DNA from: Phycisphaerales bacterium UBA2266
GTDB taxonomy: Bacteria > Planctomycetota > Phycisphaerae > Sedimentisphaerales > Anaerobacaceae
DNA: 16,648 nt
Direction of reading: 5' to 3'
Assembly (NCBI GenBank): GCA_002347125.1
Contig: DDXG01000230.1
Location: forward strand, 1 to 16,648
Part shown: piece after piece, positions 7,311 to 15,165 of the stretch
Position numbering within the stretch: position 1 is the first letter of the stretch
Layout: the number at the start of each line of letters is the position of its first letter
Program-made: the position numbers and the translations under genes
The notes under the pieces: model-generated
Databases searched by the model: none
Told to the model about the DNA's origin: nothing
What the model saw: the letters and a program-made list of their open reading frames with translations, nothing else

Positions 7311-8449
7311 TGGTTGCTCCCCGGAACCTCCTGGAATTGGCCCGGCAACACGGCACGCCGCTGTTGGTCATCGACCACAACGTCCTACGGGCCAACTACC
7401 GCCGCTTCAAGGAGCACCTTCCGCGAATCCAGGCCTATTACGCGGTCAAGGCCAACTCCGACGCGGAGGTGATCAAGACGCTCTTCGACGAAGGCGCCAG
7501 TTTCGACGTGGCCTCCTACAACGAGTTCATGCTCGTCTACGAACACATCAAGCGCCTGGACCCACCGACCAAAGATCATTACATCTGGGACAAGATCATC
7601 TTCGCCAATACCATCAAGGACCGCGATACGCTCCGCAAGATCAGGCGATACAAACCGCTGGTCACATACGACAACGAGGATGAGATTCGCAAGATCAAGG
7701 ACTGCTGCGACACCGCCGGCCTTGTTCTGCGGCTCAAGGTCCCCGACATAGGCTCCATCGTCGAACTCAGCTCCAAGTTCGGCGCCGATCCCGCCGACGC
7801 CTGCGGCCTGGTGGCCAGGGCCTTCGATCATGATCTTGTTGTCGAGGGGCTGAGCTTCCATGTCGGCAGTCAATGCACCAACACCGGCAACTACGTCGAG
7901 GCCATCGAGATTGCCTCTCATGTTCTGGCCGACTGTCGCAAGAAGGGATACGCACTCAAGATCATCGATATCGGCGGCGGTTTCCCCGTGCCCTACAATG
8001 CCGACGTCCCCCGATTCGAGAAGATGGCCCAGGTCATCAATGCCGAGTGCGAGCGGCTGTTCCCATCCGATGTCGATATCATCGCCGAGCCCGGCCGGTT
8101 CATAGCCGCCACATCGGCCATGCTCGTCAGTGAGATCATCGGCCGGGCCCGACGTGACGGCAAGACGTTCTACTATATCAATGACGGCGTCTACCACACT
8201 TTCTCCGGCGTGGTCTTCGACCACTGGGTCCCCGACTTCCAGGCGTTTCGGGACGGGCCGTCCCAAGTGTGCGCGGTGGTCGGCCCCACCTGCGACAGCT
8301 TCGACAAGATCACGCTCTCGGCCCAGTTACCCGGAGACCTCGACATTGGCGAGTGCCTGTTGACCGAGAACATCGGCGCCTACAGTATCGCCTCCTCAAC
8401 GCATTTCAACGGCTTTGAAGGCGCACATATCCTGCACGTAAACCAATAG
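7310..8449 (+). CDS. Ornithine decarboxylase-like PLP enzyme (alanine racemase fold)
   Basis: 379 residues, fold-type III PLP decarboxylase. It should convert ornithine to putrescine in the cytoplasm and so feed the homospermidine synthase upstream. Seen in the sequence: 'AYYAVKAN' (42-49) with the PLP lysine Lys47; 'SFHVGSQC' (182-189) with His184, which stacks on the cofactor; 'IDIGGGFPVPY' (219-229), the glycine-rich phosphate loop; 'AEPGRFI' (259-265); 'NDGVYHTF' (291-298); and 'VGPTCDSFD' (324-332), whose Cys328-Asp329 pair is the substrate-binding and catalytic motif of ornithine decarboxylases supplied by the second subunit. 'GAYS' (356-359) also fits. Lysine/ornithine dual specificity cannot be excluded from sequence alone. 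Diaminopimelate decarboxylase or carboxynorspermidine decarboxylase is less likely because of the GPTCDS motif and the operon partner. The start overlaps the previous stop by one base. Confidence 0.88.
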   Translation: MVAPRNLLELARQHGTPLLVIDHNVLRANYRRFKEHLPRIQAYYAVKANSDAEVIKTLFDEGASFDVASYNEFMLVYEHIKRLDPPTKDHYIWDKIIFANTIKDRDTLRKIRRYKPLVTYDNEDEIRKIKDCCDTAGLVLRLKVPDIGSIVELSSKFGADPADACGLVARAFDHDLVVEGLSFHVGSQCTNTGNYVEAIEIASHVLADCRKKGYALKIIDIGGGFPVPYNADVPRFEKMAQVINAECERLFPSDVDIIAEPGRFIAATSAMLVSEIIGRARRDGKTFYYINDGVYHTFSGVVFDHWVPDFQAFRDGPSQVCAVVGPTCDSFDKITLSAQLPGDLDIGECLLTENIGAYSIASSTHFNGFEGAHILHVNQ

Positions 8450-8475
8450 CCGTGCGGGCAGCGCCCTAAGGAGCC

Positions 8476-9249
8476 TCAAAGGTCAAACTCGGCGATCAAA
8501 GGCGCATGGTCGCTGGGCCTTTCGGCCGCCCGAGGGCCTTTGTCAACATAGCAGGCCCTACACCGCTCGGCCAACGGCTGCGTACCCATGATATGGTCCA
8601 GCCGCCAGCCGCGATTGTGCCTGAGGGCGTCCCTCATGCGGTAGTCCCAGAACGTATAGTGCCCGGCCAGCTTGCAGTGCATCCGGAACAGGTCGACGAA
8701 TCCCCAGGCCCGGACGTCCACCAGCGCCGCTGAGACCTCCGGGTTGAAACAGACATGCCCAATCAACTGCACCGGGTCGTACACGTCGATCGCCTCCGGC
8801 GCGACATTCAGGTCGCCGACCCAGAGAACCGGCTGGTCCGGCCGGAAACACGCCTCGAAGAACTCCCGTAGCCGCGCAAACCACGCCAGCTTATAGGCGT
8901 ATTTCGGCGAGATCGGCGAATCCCCCTGTGGAATGTAGGTGTTGACGATATGCACCCCGCACGTCTGGGCGGCAACCAACCGAGGCTCATCGCGAGGTTC
9001 GTCCAACAGGCCGAATCGCACATGGGAAATCGCCGAACGACTGAAGACCGCCACGCCGTTATACGACTTCTGCCCGCGAAAGACATACCGGTATCCGATA
9101 TCGTCGAAATCCGCCCCGGGGAAATCCGCGTCCTGAACCTTGGTCTCCTGAACCGCGAGGATATCGGGCCTGTTGACTTGCAGCCAGTCGAAGACGATGT
9201 CCAGCCTTGCCCGCAGGGAATTCACATTGAAAGTGGCGACCTTCACCAT
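8476..9249 (-). CDS. xthA: Exodeoxyribonuclease III / AP endonuclease
   Basis: 257 residues, standard for the ExoIII family of the exonuclease-endonuclease-phosphatase fold. It cuts DNA 5' of abasic sites and removes 3'-blocking groups in base excision repair, using Mg2+. Active-site residues are all in place: Asn8, Glu35 ('QETK'), Tyr105 ('NTYIPQG'), Asp146 and Asn148 ('GDLNVAP'), Asp218 ('RLDHI'), Asp247 and His248 ('SDHAP'). The 'YTFWDYR' segment (198-204) is the usual DNA-contact region. The start could be 9249 or the ATG two codons upstream at 9255; GGAG lies upstream of both, and 'MVKVATFNVNS' at 9249 matches family N-termini best. It lies 55 bp after the glycosyltransferase gene on the same strand and may share its transcript. 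It converges with the decarboxylase gene with only 26 bp between, and no clear terminator. Confidence 0.95.
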   Translation of the reverse strand: MVKVATFNVNSLRARLDIVFDWLQVNRPDILAVQETKVQDADFPGADFDDIGYRYVFRGQKSYNGVAVFSRSAISHVRFGLLDEPRDEPRLVAAQTCGVHIVNTYIPQGDSPISPKYAYKLAWFARLREFFEACFRPDQPVLWVGDLNVAPEAIDVYDPVQLIGHVCFNPEVSAALVDVRAWGFVDLFRMHCKLAGHYTFWDYRMRDALRHNRGWRLDHIMGTQPLAERCRACYVDKGPRAAERPSDHAPLIAEFDL

Positions 9250-9304
9250 ACCCATCCGACTCCACGCACTGCCGTGAACATCATCCGCCCCCCAGGGTCC
9301 CAAG

Positions 9305-11608
9305 TCAAGGGTTGCCGCTCTCGCAGGCCGTCTGACGGATCATCTCCAATTCCTGGACGGCCGTCAGGTCCGCAATCAGCGGCCCGCTCTCAACCACGGT
9401 CAGAAGGCTTATCATAAAACTCAACACGCTCTCGGCTCCCTGATTCAGGTTCACGCCCCCCGGCGTCAGACCGTCAAAGCATCCGCCCGTGCGAAAATCG
9501 TACAGTGCCACACCCATATCGTTGCGGCCGAGGAACCAGTCGAACGCGCTTCTCTGGAGGACCAGGAATCGCTTTTCCGATGTGGCCTGATAGGCACTGT
9601 CCAGCATCATAATCGTCGCGGCCGCCTCGAGCGGCTGCTGGTCGAACTTCGCCTTGGCACGCCCCCGGTGATACCAGCCGTTGCAGCCCACGAAACTGAA
9701 TCTCCCCCCCTCGAACGTGTGGCGCAGCAGGAAATCCCCCGTCCGCCGGGCTACCTCCAAATACCGACGACTGTCAAAAACCGTGGCCGCCACATACAGC
9801 GCCTGGGGCAGCACGCCATTGTCGTATGCCAGCAAGTCCTCGAACCAGTCCCAATCGGAATGGCGGTTCTCTTCGTACTGAGCCACCAGTTGGTCGGCGG
9901 CGGTCGCCATAGACCGCTTGATGTCGCTGGCCCCGGGAAACTGTCGCAGGTACTCCGCCATGCCGAGCATGGAATACGCCATGCCCCTCGGATATTGCCG
10001 ATCGACCAGATGCACCGACAGATCAAAGCGGTCCTTGACAACGGACATGTACTCCGCGCTGGGCGGATAGGCCATAACCGCCCCATACGCCCACAATGTC
10101 CGCCCAAACGCGTCATGAGCCGGTTCGTCCTCCAGCCAGGTGCGGTCATAGCTCATGAAGTTGCGAACCGACCCGTCGGGTTGCTGGGCATACATGACGA
10201 ACGACAGATACCGAGTCAGCAACTCGAGCGCCATGGGTTCCGGGGATTGCGCACAATAACGGGCCATGCAGATTAACGCCCGTGCGTTGTCGTCCGTGCA
10301 GTAGCCGTGTGCTCGATTGGGAATCGTGTTGACCGCATGTTGAAACAGGCCAGTGTCATCGGTCAGCCTGATCAGATAATCCAGCGAGGGTTCCGGCAAC
10401 TCGACATGAGATACCCCCGGCCCCGGCGCCTTGATCAAGGCCACCGACCGGCGCACGGGCAGGTGCTTGCTGTTAAGCAGTTCCCAGTACCGCCGGCCGA
10501 TCACCGGCCACGTCCTCGAACGTCCGTAATCATAAGCGTTCCGCCGCAGGCGGTAGAACAGCGAATCGTCCGATAGAATCTCGATTACCGCCTCCGCCAT
10601 CGTTCGTGAATCTCCGAAATCCACCAGACGGCCACGCCCATCATCCAGCAGTTCCTCGGCCGCCCAATAGGGCGTCGACACCACCGCCTTGCCCGTACCC
10701 ACCGCAAATGAGAGTGTACCGCTGGTCAACTGTTCCCGGTTGAGATACGGCGTCACATAGACGTCCGCCGCACACAGGAAGTTGTGCAACTCTTCGTCGT
10801 TGACGAAACGGTTGTGGAAAATGACGTGCTCCTGCAAACCGAGGTCCTTGACCATCTGCTGAAGCATAAACCGGTAGGACTCCCCGTCCTGCCGCAGAAC
10901 ATTCGGGTGGGTGGCGCCGAGGACGATATACAGCACCGACGGATGAACCCTGGCAACGGCCGGCATGGCTTCAAGCATTACCTCGATGCCCTTGTTCGGA
11001 CCCAGCAGCCCGAATGTCAGAATCGTCCGGCGCCCCTCAATATCAAATTTGTGCTTGTAGTAGCTGCTGTCTACAAAGGGCAGGTCCGGTATGCCATGCG
11101 CAATCAGGTCAACCTTCTTGCCGTTGATGCCGTAGATGCCCTTGAGCATGTCCACGCCCCGCGTATTCATGGTAATCACCCGCTCGGAGGCGTTACAGAC
11201 ATCCACAATCGCCTTGTGGTGCGCCGGGTCCGGTTCATCAAGCAGTGTGTGAAGGGTCGTGATGACCGGCACCTTCAAACGGTCCAGGAGAAGACTGACA
11301 TGCGCCCCGGCGTCTCCGCCGAATAGCCCGAATTCGTGCTGAACCGACACCACGTCAACGTGGCTGAAGTTGATATAGTCGGCGGCCGAGGCATAGTCTC
11401 GCTTGATGTTCTGACGGATCTCAAACTTGACGGGGTCGCTGTATGTCAGGTCGTCCTCAGACCGCAGGGCCACCCCCAGCGGCTCGAATCCCCCTTGGGC
11501 CGCGACGGCTGTGGCGGCGACCAGATCCGATGTAAAAGTGGCGATCCCGCACTTGCGGGGCCGAAACGAAGAGATAAAAGCCATTTTCCTGTTTGGCCCG
11601 TGTGCCAT
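9305..11608 (-). CDS. GT4-type glycosyltransferase fused to a C-terminal alpha/alpha-toroid-like domain
   Basis: 767 residues in two parts. Residues about 8-378 form a GT-B glycosyltransferase of the GT4 type: N-terminal 'SSFRPRKCGIATFTSDL' (13-29), 'HTLLDEPDP' (120-128), donor-site 'GLLGPNKGIEVML' (200-212), and 'FHNRFVNDEELHNFL', 'ADVYVTPYLNREQLTSGTLS', 'STPYWAAEELL' (264-321) with the Glu-rich nucleotide-sugar loop. Residues about 400-735 are a separate helical region with 'HGYCTDDNARALI' (434-446), 'DWFEDLLAYDNGVLPQAL' (587-604) and 'KFDQQPLEAAATI' (654-666). These look like a six-hairpin glycosidase-like toroid, but I cannot name a family or reaction. Donor, acceptor and product are unknown; a storage or surface glycan is possible. 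The ATG at 11608 is preceded by GGGAGG six bases upstream and is preferred over 11629. A strong promoter lies at 11653-11681. Confidence 0.85.
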   Translation of the reverse strand: MAHGPNRKMAFISSFRPRKCGIATFTSDLVAATAVAAQGGFEPLGVALRSEDDLTYSDPVKFEIRQNIKRDYASAADYINFSHVDVVSVQHEFGLFGGDAGAHVSLLLDRLKVPVITTLHTLLDEPDPAHHKAIVDVCNASERVITMNTRGVDMLKGIYGINGKKVDLIAHGIPDLPFVDSSYYKHKFDIEGRRTILTFGLLGPNKGIEVMLEAMPAVARVHPSVLYIVLGATHPNVLRQDGESYRFMLQQMVKDLGLQEHVIFHNRFVNDEELHNFLCAADVYVTPYLNREQLTSGTLSFAVGTGKAVVSTPYWAAEELLDDGRGRLVDFGDSRTMAEAVIEILSDDSLFYRLRRNAYDYGRSRTWPVIGRRYWELLNSKHLPVRRSVALIKAPGPGVSHVELPEPSLDYLIRLTDDTGLFQHAVNTIPNRAHGYCTDDNARALICMARYCAQSPEPMALELLTRYLSFVMYAQQPDGSVRNFMSYDRTWLEDEPAHDAFGRTLWAYGAVMAYPPSAEYMSVVKDRFDLSVHLVDRQYPRGMAYSMLGMAEYLRQFPGASDIKRSMATAADQLVAQYEENRHSDWDWFEDLLAYDNGVLPQALYVAATVFDSRRYLEVARRTGDFLLRHTFEGGRFSFVGCNGWYHRGRAKAKFDQQPLEAAATIMMLDSAYQATSEKRFLVLQRSAFDWFLGRNDMGVALYDFRTGGCFDGLTPGGVNLNQGAESVLSFMISLLTVVESGPLIADLTAVQELEMIRQTACESGNP

Positions 11609-11652
11609 CGTATACCTCCCAGAAGGCATGGGCGTCGACCGAACCTTTCTCT

Positions 11653-11681
11653 ATTCTAGGACCCACGACCCGCCCTGTCAA
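11653..11681 (-). promoter_or_regulatory. Sigma70-type promoter of the glycosyltransferase gene
   Basis: Read on the minus strand, a perfect TTGACA (plus 11676-11681) and TAGAAT (plus 11653-11658) are separated by exactly 17 bases. Transcription would start near 11646, leaving a leader of about 38 bases that contains the GGGAGG ribosome site. Confidence 0.75.
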
Positions 11682-11754
11682 CCCAACCAATACGCCGTGA
11701 AACCGGGGAAACAGGCGAAACCCCTGGATATGCGTAGGATTTTCCTCAAAAGCG

Positions 11755-11787
11755 TTGACAGGGTGGCACAAATCCCTAGTATTTTGT
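11755..11787 (+). promoter_or_regulatory. Promoter with overlapping palindrome upstream of the Rrf2 operon
   Basis: TTGACA at 11755-11760 and TAGTAT at 11777-11782 are 16 bases apart. An inverted repeat, ACAAA (11768-11772) with TTTGT (11783-11787), brackets the -10 box. That is a natural place for autoregulation by the Rrf2 protein encoded downstream. It does not closely match the IscR or CymR consensus as I know them. Confidence 0.5.
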
Positions 11788-11819
11788 TGGCTTTTCAGCA
11801 CCGATCGATGACCATTACG

Positions 11820-11841
11820 TATAATGCACTACTGTTGTAGT
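11820..11841 (+). promoter_or_regulatory. Second -10 box with adjacent palindrome
   Basis: A perfect TATAAT at 11820-11825 has no good -35 box at 17 bases. Three bases on, ACTAC-TGTT-GTAGT (11828-11841) forms a short perfect inverted repeat over the expected start point. It could be a second promoter needing an activator, or an operator. The AGGAGG ribosome site follows at 11849-11854. Confidence 0.35.
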
Positions 11842-11859
11842 AGGATATTAGGAGGTTCC

Positions 11860-12294
11860 ATGAAGCTGTCAACAAGAACCCGATATGGCACCCGAGCGAT
11901 TCTGGAGCTGGCCCAGCATGCCACTGAGCAGCCCATGCAACTGAAGAACATCGCCAGGCACCAGGAGATATCGCTGAAGTACCTTGAGCAGTTGATCGCC
12001 GTCCTGAAATCGGCCGGTTATGTGCGGAGCGTCAGAGGCTCCAAGGGCGGCTATATGCTGGCCAAGCCGCCGGACCAGATCAAGCTCAGCGAGGTCTTCG
12101 CCTGTCTGGAGGGGCCCATCACGACGACCGAATGCGTGGAAAGCAAGGATTTCTGTGATCGCTATTCGGATTGCGTGGTCCGGCAGATATGGTCGGAGGT
12201 CCAAGCCGCTATCTTCAAGGTGCTCGACGCTCTGACGCTCCAGGACATGGTGAATCGCGCCAAGGAAAAGGCAGACGCAGACTATCAGATTTGA
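11860..12294 (+). CDS. Rrf2-family transcriptional regulator with a cysteine triad
   Basis: 144 residues, normal for Rrf2/IscR/CymR proteins. The winged helix begins 'MKLSTRTRYGTRAILELA'; the recognition region includes 'ISLKYLEQLIAVLKSAG' (37-53) and the wing 'VRGSKGGYMLA' (58-68). Three cysteines at 92, 99 and 105 lie in 'ECVESKDFCDRYSDC'. This closely matches the IscR cluster ligands (92, 98, 104), with one extra residue between the first two, so binding of a [2Fe-2S] or similar cluster is plausible. The histidine that completes the IscR site is not visible: Arg108 stands three residues after the third cysteine. The start at 11860 has AGGAGG five bases upstream. It heads an operon with cysK, cysE, nadA, metY and nifU, so it likely controls cysteine supply or Fe-S assembly, and probably itself. 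CymR-type regulators, which control cysteine genes and contact CysK, are the other model. Confidence 0.9.
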   Translation: MKLSTRTRYGTRAILELAQHATEQPMQLKNIARHQEISLKYLEQLIAVLKSAGYVRSVRGSKGGYMLAKPPDQIKLSEVFACLEGPITTTECVESKDFCDRYSDCVVRQIWSEVQAAIFKVLDALTLQDMVNRAKEKADADYQI

Positions 12295-12310
12295 CACCTG
12301 AGACTTGCTC

Positions 12311-13237
12311 ATGAGCGCCATCTTCGAAGACATCACGGCCGCCGTCGGGTTCACCCCGCTGGTGCGGATCAACAAGCTCGGATCACCCGCCGCGACGATT
12401 CTGGCCAAGCTCGAGTCATATAACCCCTGCGGCAGCGTCAAGGACCGGATCGCCCTGGCCATGATCGAGGCGGGCGAAAAGTCCGGCGACATCAGGCCCG
12501 GTACGCTTATTGTGGAGCCCACCAGCGGTAACACGGGTATCGGACTGGCTTGCATTTGCGCAGCCCGGGGATACAGGCTGGTCCTGACCATGCCGGAATC
12601 CATGAGCATGGAGCGACGGAAACTGCTGCGCATATTCGGGGCCGAGTTGGTGCTGACCCCGGCCGAGTTAGGCATGACCGGCGCCGTCGCCAAGGCCTGC
12701 GAGATCGTCGAGGAACATGCCGACGCCTTCATGCCGCAACAGTTTCAGAACCCGGCTAATCCACGGATTCACAGCGAGACCACCGCCCAGGAGATATGGA
12801 ACGACACAGACGGACGGATCGACGTATTTGTCTGCGGCATTGGAACCGGCGGGACGTTCACCGGCTGTGTCGAGGTCTTCAAGCAGCGAAACCCACAATT
12901 GCTGGCCGTGGCCGTCGAGCCGGCGGACTCGCCTGTTCTCAGCGGAGGCCGGCCCGGGATGCACAAGATACAAGGTATCGGTGCCGGATTCGTGCCGGAG
13001 GTGCTCAATCGCGAGATGATCGACGAGATCATCACCGTCTCGAACAATGACGCCATGGGAACCGCCAGACGGCTCGTGCGGGAGGAAGGCGTGCTGGTCG
13101 GTATCAGTTCGGGAGCGGCGATGTGGGCCGCCATGCAGATTTCCGGCAGGCCGGCCGCCGAAGGCAAGACCATCGTCGTGGTGTTCCCGGACACAGGGGA
13201 ACGATATATCTCAACGGAGATGTTTGAACAGGCTTAG
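12311..13237 (+). CDS. cysK: Cysteine synthase (O-acetylserine sulfhydrylase)
   Basis: 308 residues, fold-type II PLP enzyme. It makes cysteine from O-acetylserine and sulfide in the cytoplasm. Key parts: 'NPCGSVKDRIA' (38-48) with the PLP lysine Lys44; 'EPTSGNTGIGLA' (69-80), the substrate loop; 'GIGTGGTFTG' (176-185), the PLP phosphate loop; 'GGRPGMHKIQGIGAGFVPE' (212-230); and 'GISSGAA' near 266. Length and motifs match CysK rather than cystathionine beta-synthase, which carries extra domains. The ATG at 12311 is chosen over a TTG at 12305; its SD is weak. It lies 16 bp after the Rrf2 gene and 27 bp before cysE, which supplies its substrate, so a CysE-CysK complex is likely. Confidence 0.95.
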   Translation: MSAIFEDITAAVGFTPLVRINKLGSPAATILAKLESYNPCGSVKDRIALAMIEAGEKSGDIRPGTLIVEPTSGNTGIGLACICAARGYRLVLTMPESMSMERRKLLRIFGAELVLTPAELGMTGAVAKACEIVEEHADAFMPQQFQNPANPRIHSETTAQEIWNDTDGRIDVFVCGIGTGGTFTGCVEVFKQRNPQLLAVAVEPADSPVLSGGRPGMHKIQGIGAGFVPEVLNREMIDEIITVSNNDAMGTARRLVREEGVLVGISSGAAMWAAMQISGRPAAEGKTIVVVFPDTGERYISTEMFEQA

Positions 13238-13264
13238 GCCCGCTTGATCGGCCGGGTAGGGAAT

Positions 13265-14206
13265 ATGAAAGAGAAGAAGCTCACAGGCAAACGAATTGAG
13301 GAACTCGTCGAAGGGATCGTCGAGACGTATCACGGCGACAGCGGAATCAACTTCATCGATGCCGCATACCTGCCGGTGCGAGGCCAGATACTCGATATCC
13401 TTGACTTGCTCTTCGAGGTGCTGTTCCCCGGGCATACCGGAAACCGGATCATCACCCAGGCGAATATCAAGTTTATCATCGGCGACCTGCTATGCCAGAT
13501 TCACAACGAGCTGGCCGAGCAGACGCGCCGCGCCTACCGCTACCAGTGCCGTATCGACAACTGCGACGACTGCGACTGTGAGACGATGGCCCGTAACGTG
13601 ACGGTGGAGTTGCTGGGGCAGATCCCGCGGATTCGCACGCTGCTCAAGGGGGATGTCAAGGCGGCGTTCGATGGAGACCCGGCGGCCAAGAGCTACGAGG
13701 AGATCGTCATCAGCTACCCGTGCATTACGGCCATCGCCACGTACCGGATCGCCCATGAACTGTTCGTGCGGAGGGTGCCGCTGATCCCGCGGATTATGGC
13801 CGAATGCGCCCACGCCCGCACGGGTATCGACATCCACCCGGGGGCGACCATCGGCGAGAACTTCTTCATTGACCACGGGACGGGGGTCGTCATCGGGGAA
13901 ACCTCGATCATCGGCAAAAACGTCAAGATTTATCAGGGGGCCACGCTGGGCGCATTGAGCTTCCGCAAGGACGAGCGGGGGCGCATCATCAGGGGCGGCA
14001 AGCGCCACCCGACCATCCAGGACAACGTGACAATCTATGCCGAAGCGACGATCCTGGGCGACGTGGTCGTCGGCGAAGGAGCGACCATCGGCGGAAACGT
14101 CTGGGTGAAGGAATCAGTTCCTCCCGGCGTCGTCGTGACAACCGCGAACCCCGATCTGATCTATCGAAAGCAGGACCTCGACGCGGGAAAGGCCGGGCCG
14201 GTTTGA
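13265..14206 (+). CDS. cysE: Serine O-acetyltransferase (EpsC-like, long form)
   Basis: 313 residues. It acetylates serine with acetyl-CoA to give O-acetylserine, the substrate of CysK next door. The N-terminal half is helical, and the left-handed beta-helix of hexapeptide repeats spans about 184-290. The catalytic pair is visible: Asp189 ('TGIDIHPGATIG') and His204 ('FIDHGTGVVIGE'), 15 residues apart as in E. coli CysE. 'QGATLGALSF' (224-233) and 'KRHPTIQDNV' (246-255) are typical of the EpsC-like form. An unusual stretch, 'CRIDNCDDCDC' (95-105), holds four cysteines in C-x4-C-x2-C-x-C and may bind a metal. The ATG at 13265 with a GTAGGG site is preferred over a TTG at 13244. The stop is directly followed by the nadA start (TGAATG), which suggests translational coupling. 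Confidence 0.93.
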   Translation: MKEKKLTGKRIEELVEGIVETYHGDSGINFIDAAYLPVRGQILDILDLLFEVLFPGHTGNRIITQANIKFIIGDLLCQIHNELAEQTRRAYRYQCRIDNCDDCDCETMARNVTVELLGQIPRIRTLLKGDVKAAFDGDPAAKSYEEIVISYPCITAIATYRIAHELFVRRVPLIPRIMAECAHARTGIDIHPGATIGENFFIDHGTGVVIGETSIIGKNVKIYQGATLGALSFRKDERGRIIRGGKRHPTIQDNVTIYAEATILGDVVVGEGATIGGNVWVKESVPPGVVVTTANPDLIYRKQDLDAGKAGPV

Positions 14207-15142
14207 ATGAGACCACATGAGCGTTTGGACAAACCACTGATCGAGAAGATCGAACGCCTCAAGAAGCAACGCCACGCCGTCATTCTCGCGCACAACTATC
14301 AGCGGGCCGAGATTCAGGACCTGGCGGACTTCTGCGGAGACTCGCTGGGCCTGAGCATCGAGGCCTCGAAGACAGACGCGGAGGTGATTGTGTTCTGCGG
14401 GGTGCGGTTCATGGCGGAAACGGCCGCGATCCTCTCGCCGGACAAGACGGTGCTCCTGCCGGACAAGGCGGCGGGCTGTCCCATGGCCGACATGATCGAC
14501 GCCGAACAGGTCAGAAAACTCAAGGCCGAGCATCCAGAGGCCCTGGTTGTCTGCTACGTGAACAGTTCGGCCGAGGTCAAGGCCGAGAGCGACTACTGCT
14601 GCACCAGCTCCAATGCGGTGGAAGTGGTCCGCTCGCTGCCGCCGGACCGGGAAATCATCTTCGTTCCCGACCAGCACCTGGGCCAATTCGTCGTCGATCG
14701 CACCGGTCGAAAGATGGTGCTATGGCCCGGCTACTGCACCACGCATATCACCATCACGGATGACGACATCCATCGAGCCAAACAGCAACATCCGGACGCC
14801 ATCGTTCTCATGCACCCGGAGTGCTCCGAACCCAGCAAGAAGCTGGCCGATCAATTGCTGAGCACCGGACAGATGCTCAACTTCGTCAGGAACAGCGAGG
14901 CCCGCCGATTCATCGTCGCCACTGAAAACGGCATCATCCACGCCCTGAGGAAGCAGAACCCGCAGGCCGAGTTCTTCCCCGTGACTGAACGCGCGGTCTG
15001 TCCCAACATGAAACGCATCACCGTCGATAAACTGATTGCCTCGCTGGAAGACATGCGGTATGTCGTCAAGGTGCCGCCGGGTATTGCATCGAGGGCTCGC
15101 CGGGCGCTCGACCGGATGGTCGAGGTCCTGCCGGCAGAATAG
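14207..15142 (+). CDS. nadA: Quinolinate synthase
   Basis: 311 residues. NadA condenses iminoaspartate with dihydroxyacetone phosphate to quinolinate, the first committed precursor of NAD, using a [4Fe-4S] cluster. Three cysteines sit at the positions expected for the cluster: Cys91 ('AAGCPMAD'), Cys177 ('WPGYCTTH') and Cys265 ('ERAVCPNMKR'). Other signatures are 'ILAHNYQRAEIQDLADFCGDSLGLS' in two parts over 26-50, 'CYVNSSAEVKAESDYCCTSSNA' over 116-137, 'FVPDQHLGQF' (152-161) and 'HPECSEPS' (203-210). The start is the ATG that follows the cysE stop without any gap. nadB and nadC are not in the window. Its place between cysE and metY fits an Fe-S-linked operon rather than an NAD operon. Confidence 0.95.
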   Translation: MRPHERLDKPLIEKIERLKKQRHAVILAHNYQRAEIQDLADFCGDSLGLSIEASKTDAEVIVFCGVRFMAETAAILSPDKTVLLPDKAAGCPMADMIDAEQVRKLKAEHPEALVVCYVNSSAEVKAESDYCCTSSNAVEVVRSLPPDREIIFVPDQHLGQFVVDRTGRKMVLWPGYCTTHITITDDDIHRAKQQHPDAIVLMHPECSEPSKKLADQLLSTGQMLNFVRNSEARRFIVATENGIIHALRKQNPQAEFFPVTERAVCPNMKRITVDKLIASLEDMRYVVKVPPGIASRARRALDRMVEVLPAE

Positions 15143-15165
15143 CAGTTCAGAAAGGTCTCTCTACA

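Noticed and set aside
7385..8266. Open frame of about 290 codons on the minus strand opposite the decarboxylase gene.
   Set aside because: Shadow of a well-supported gene; its composition is Asp/Gly/Val-rich and lacks motifs.
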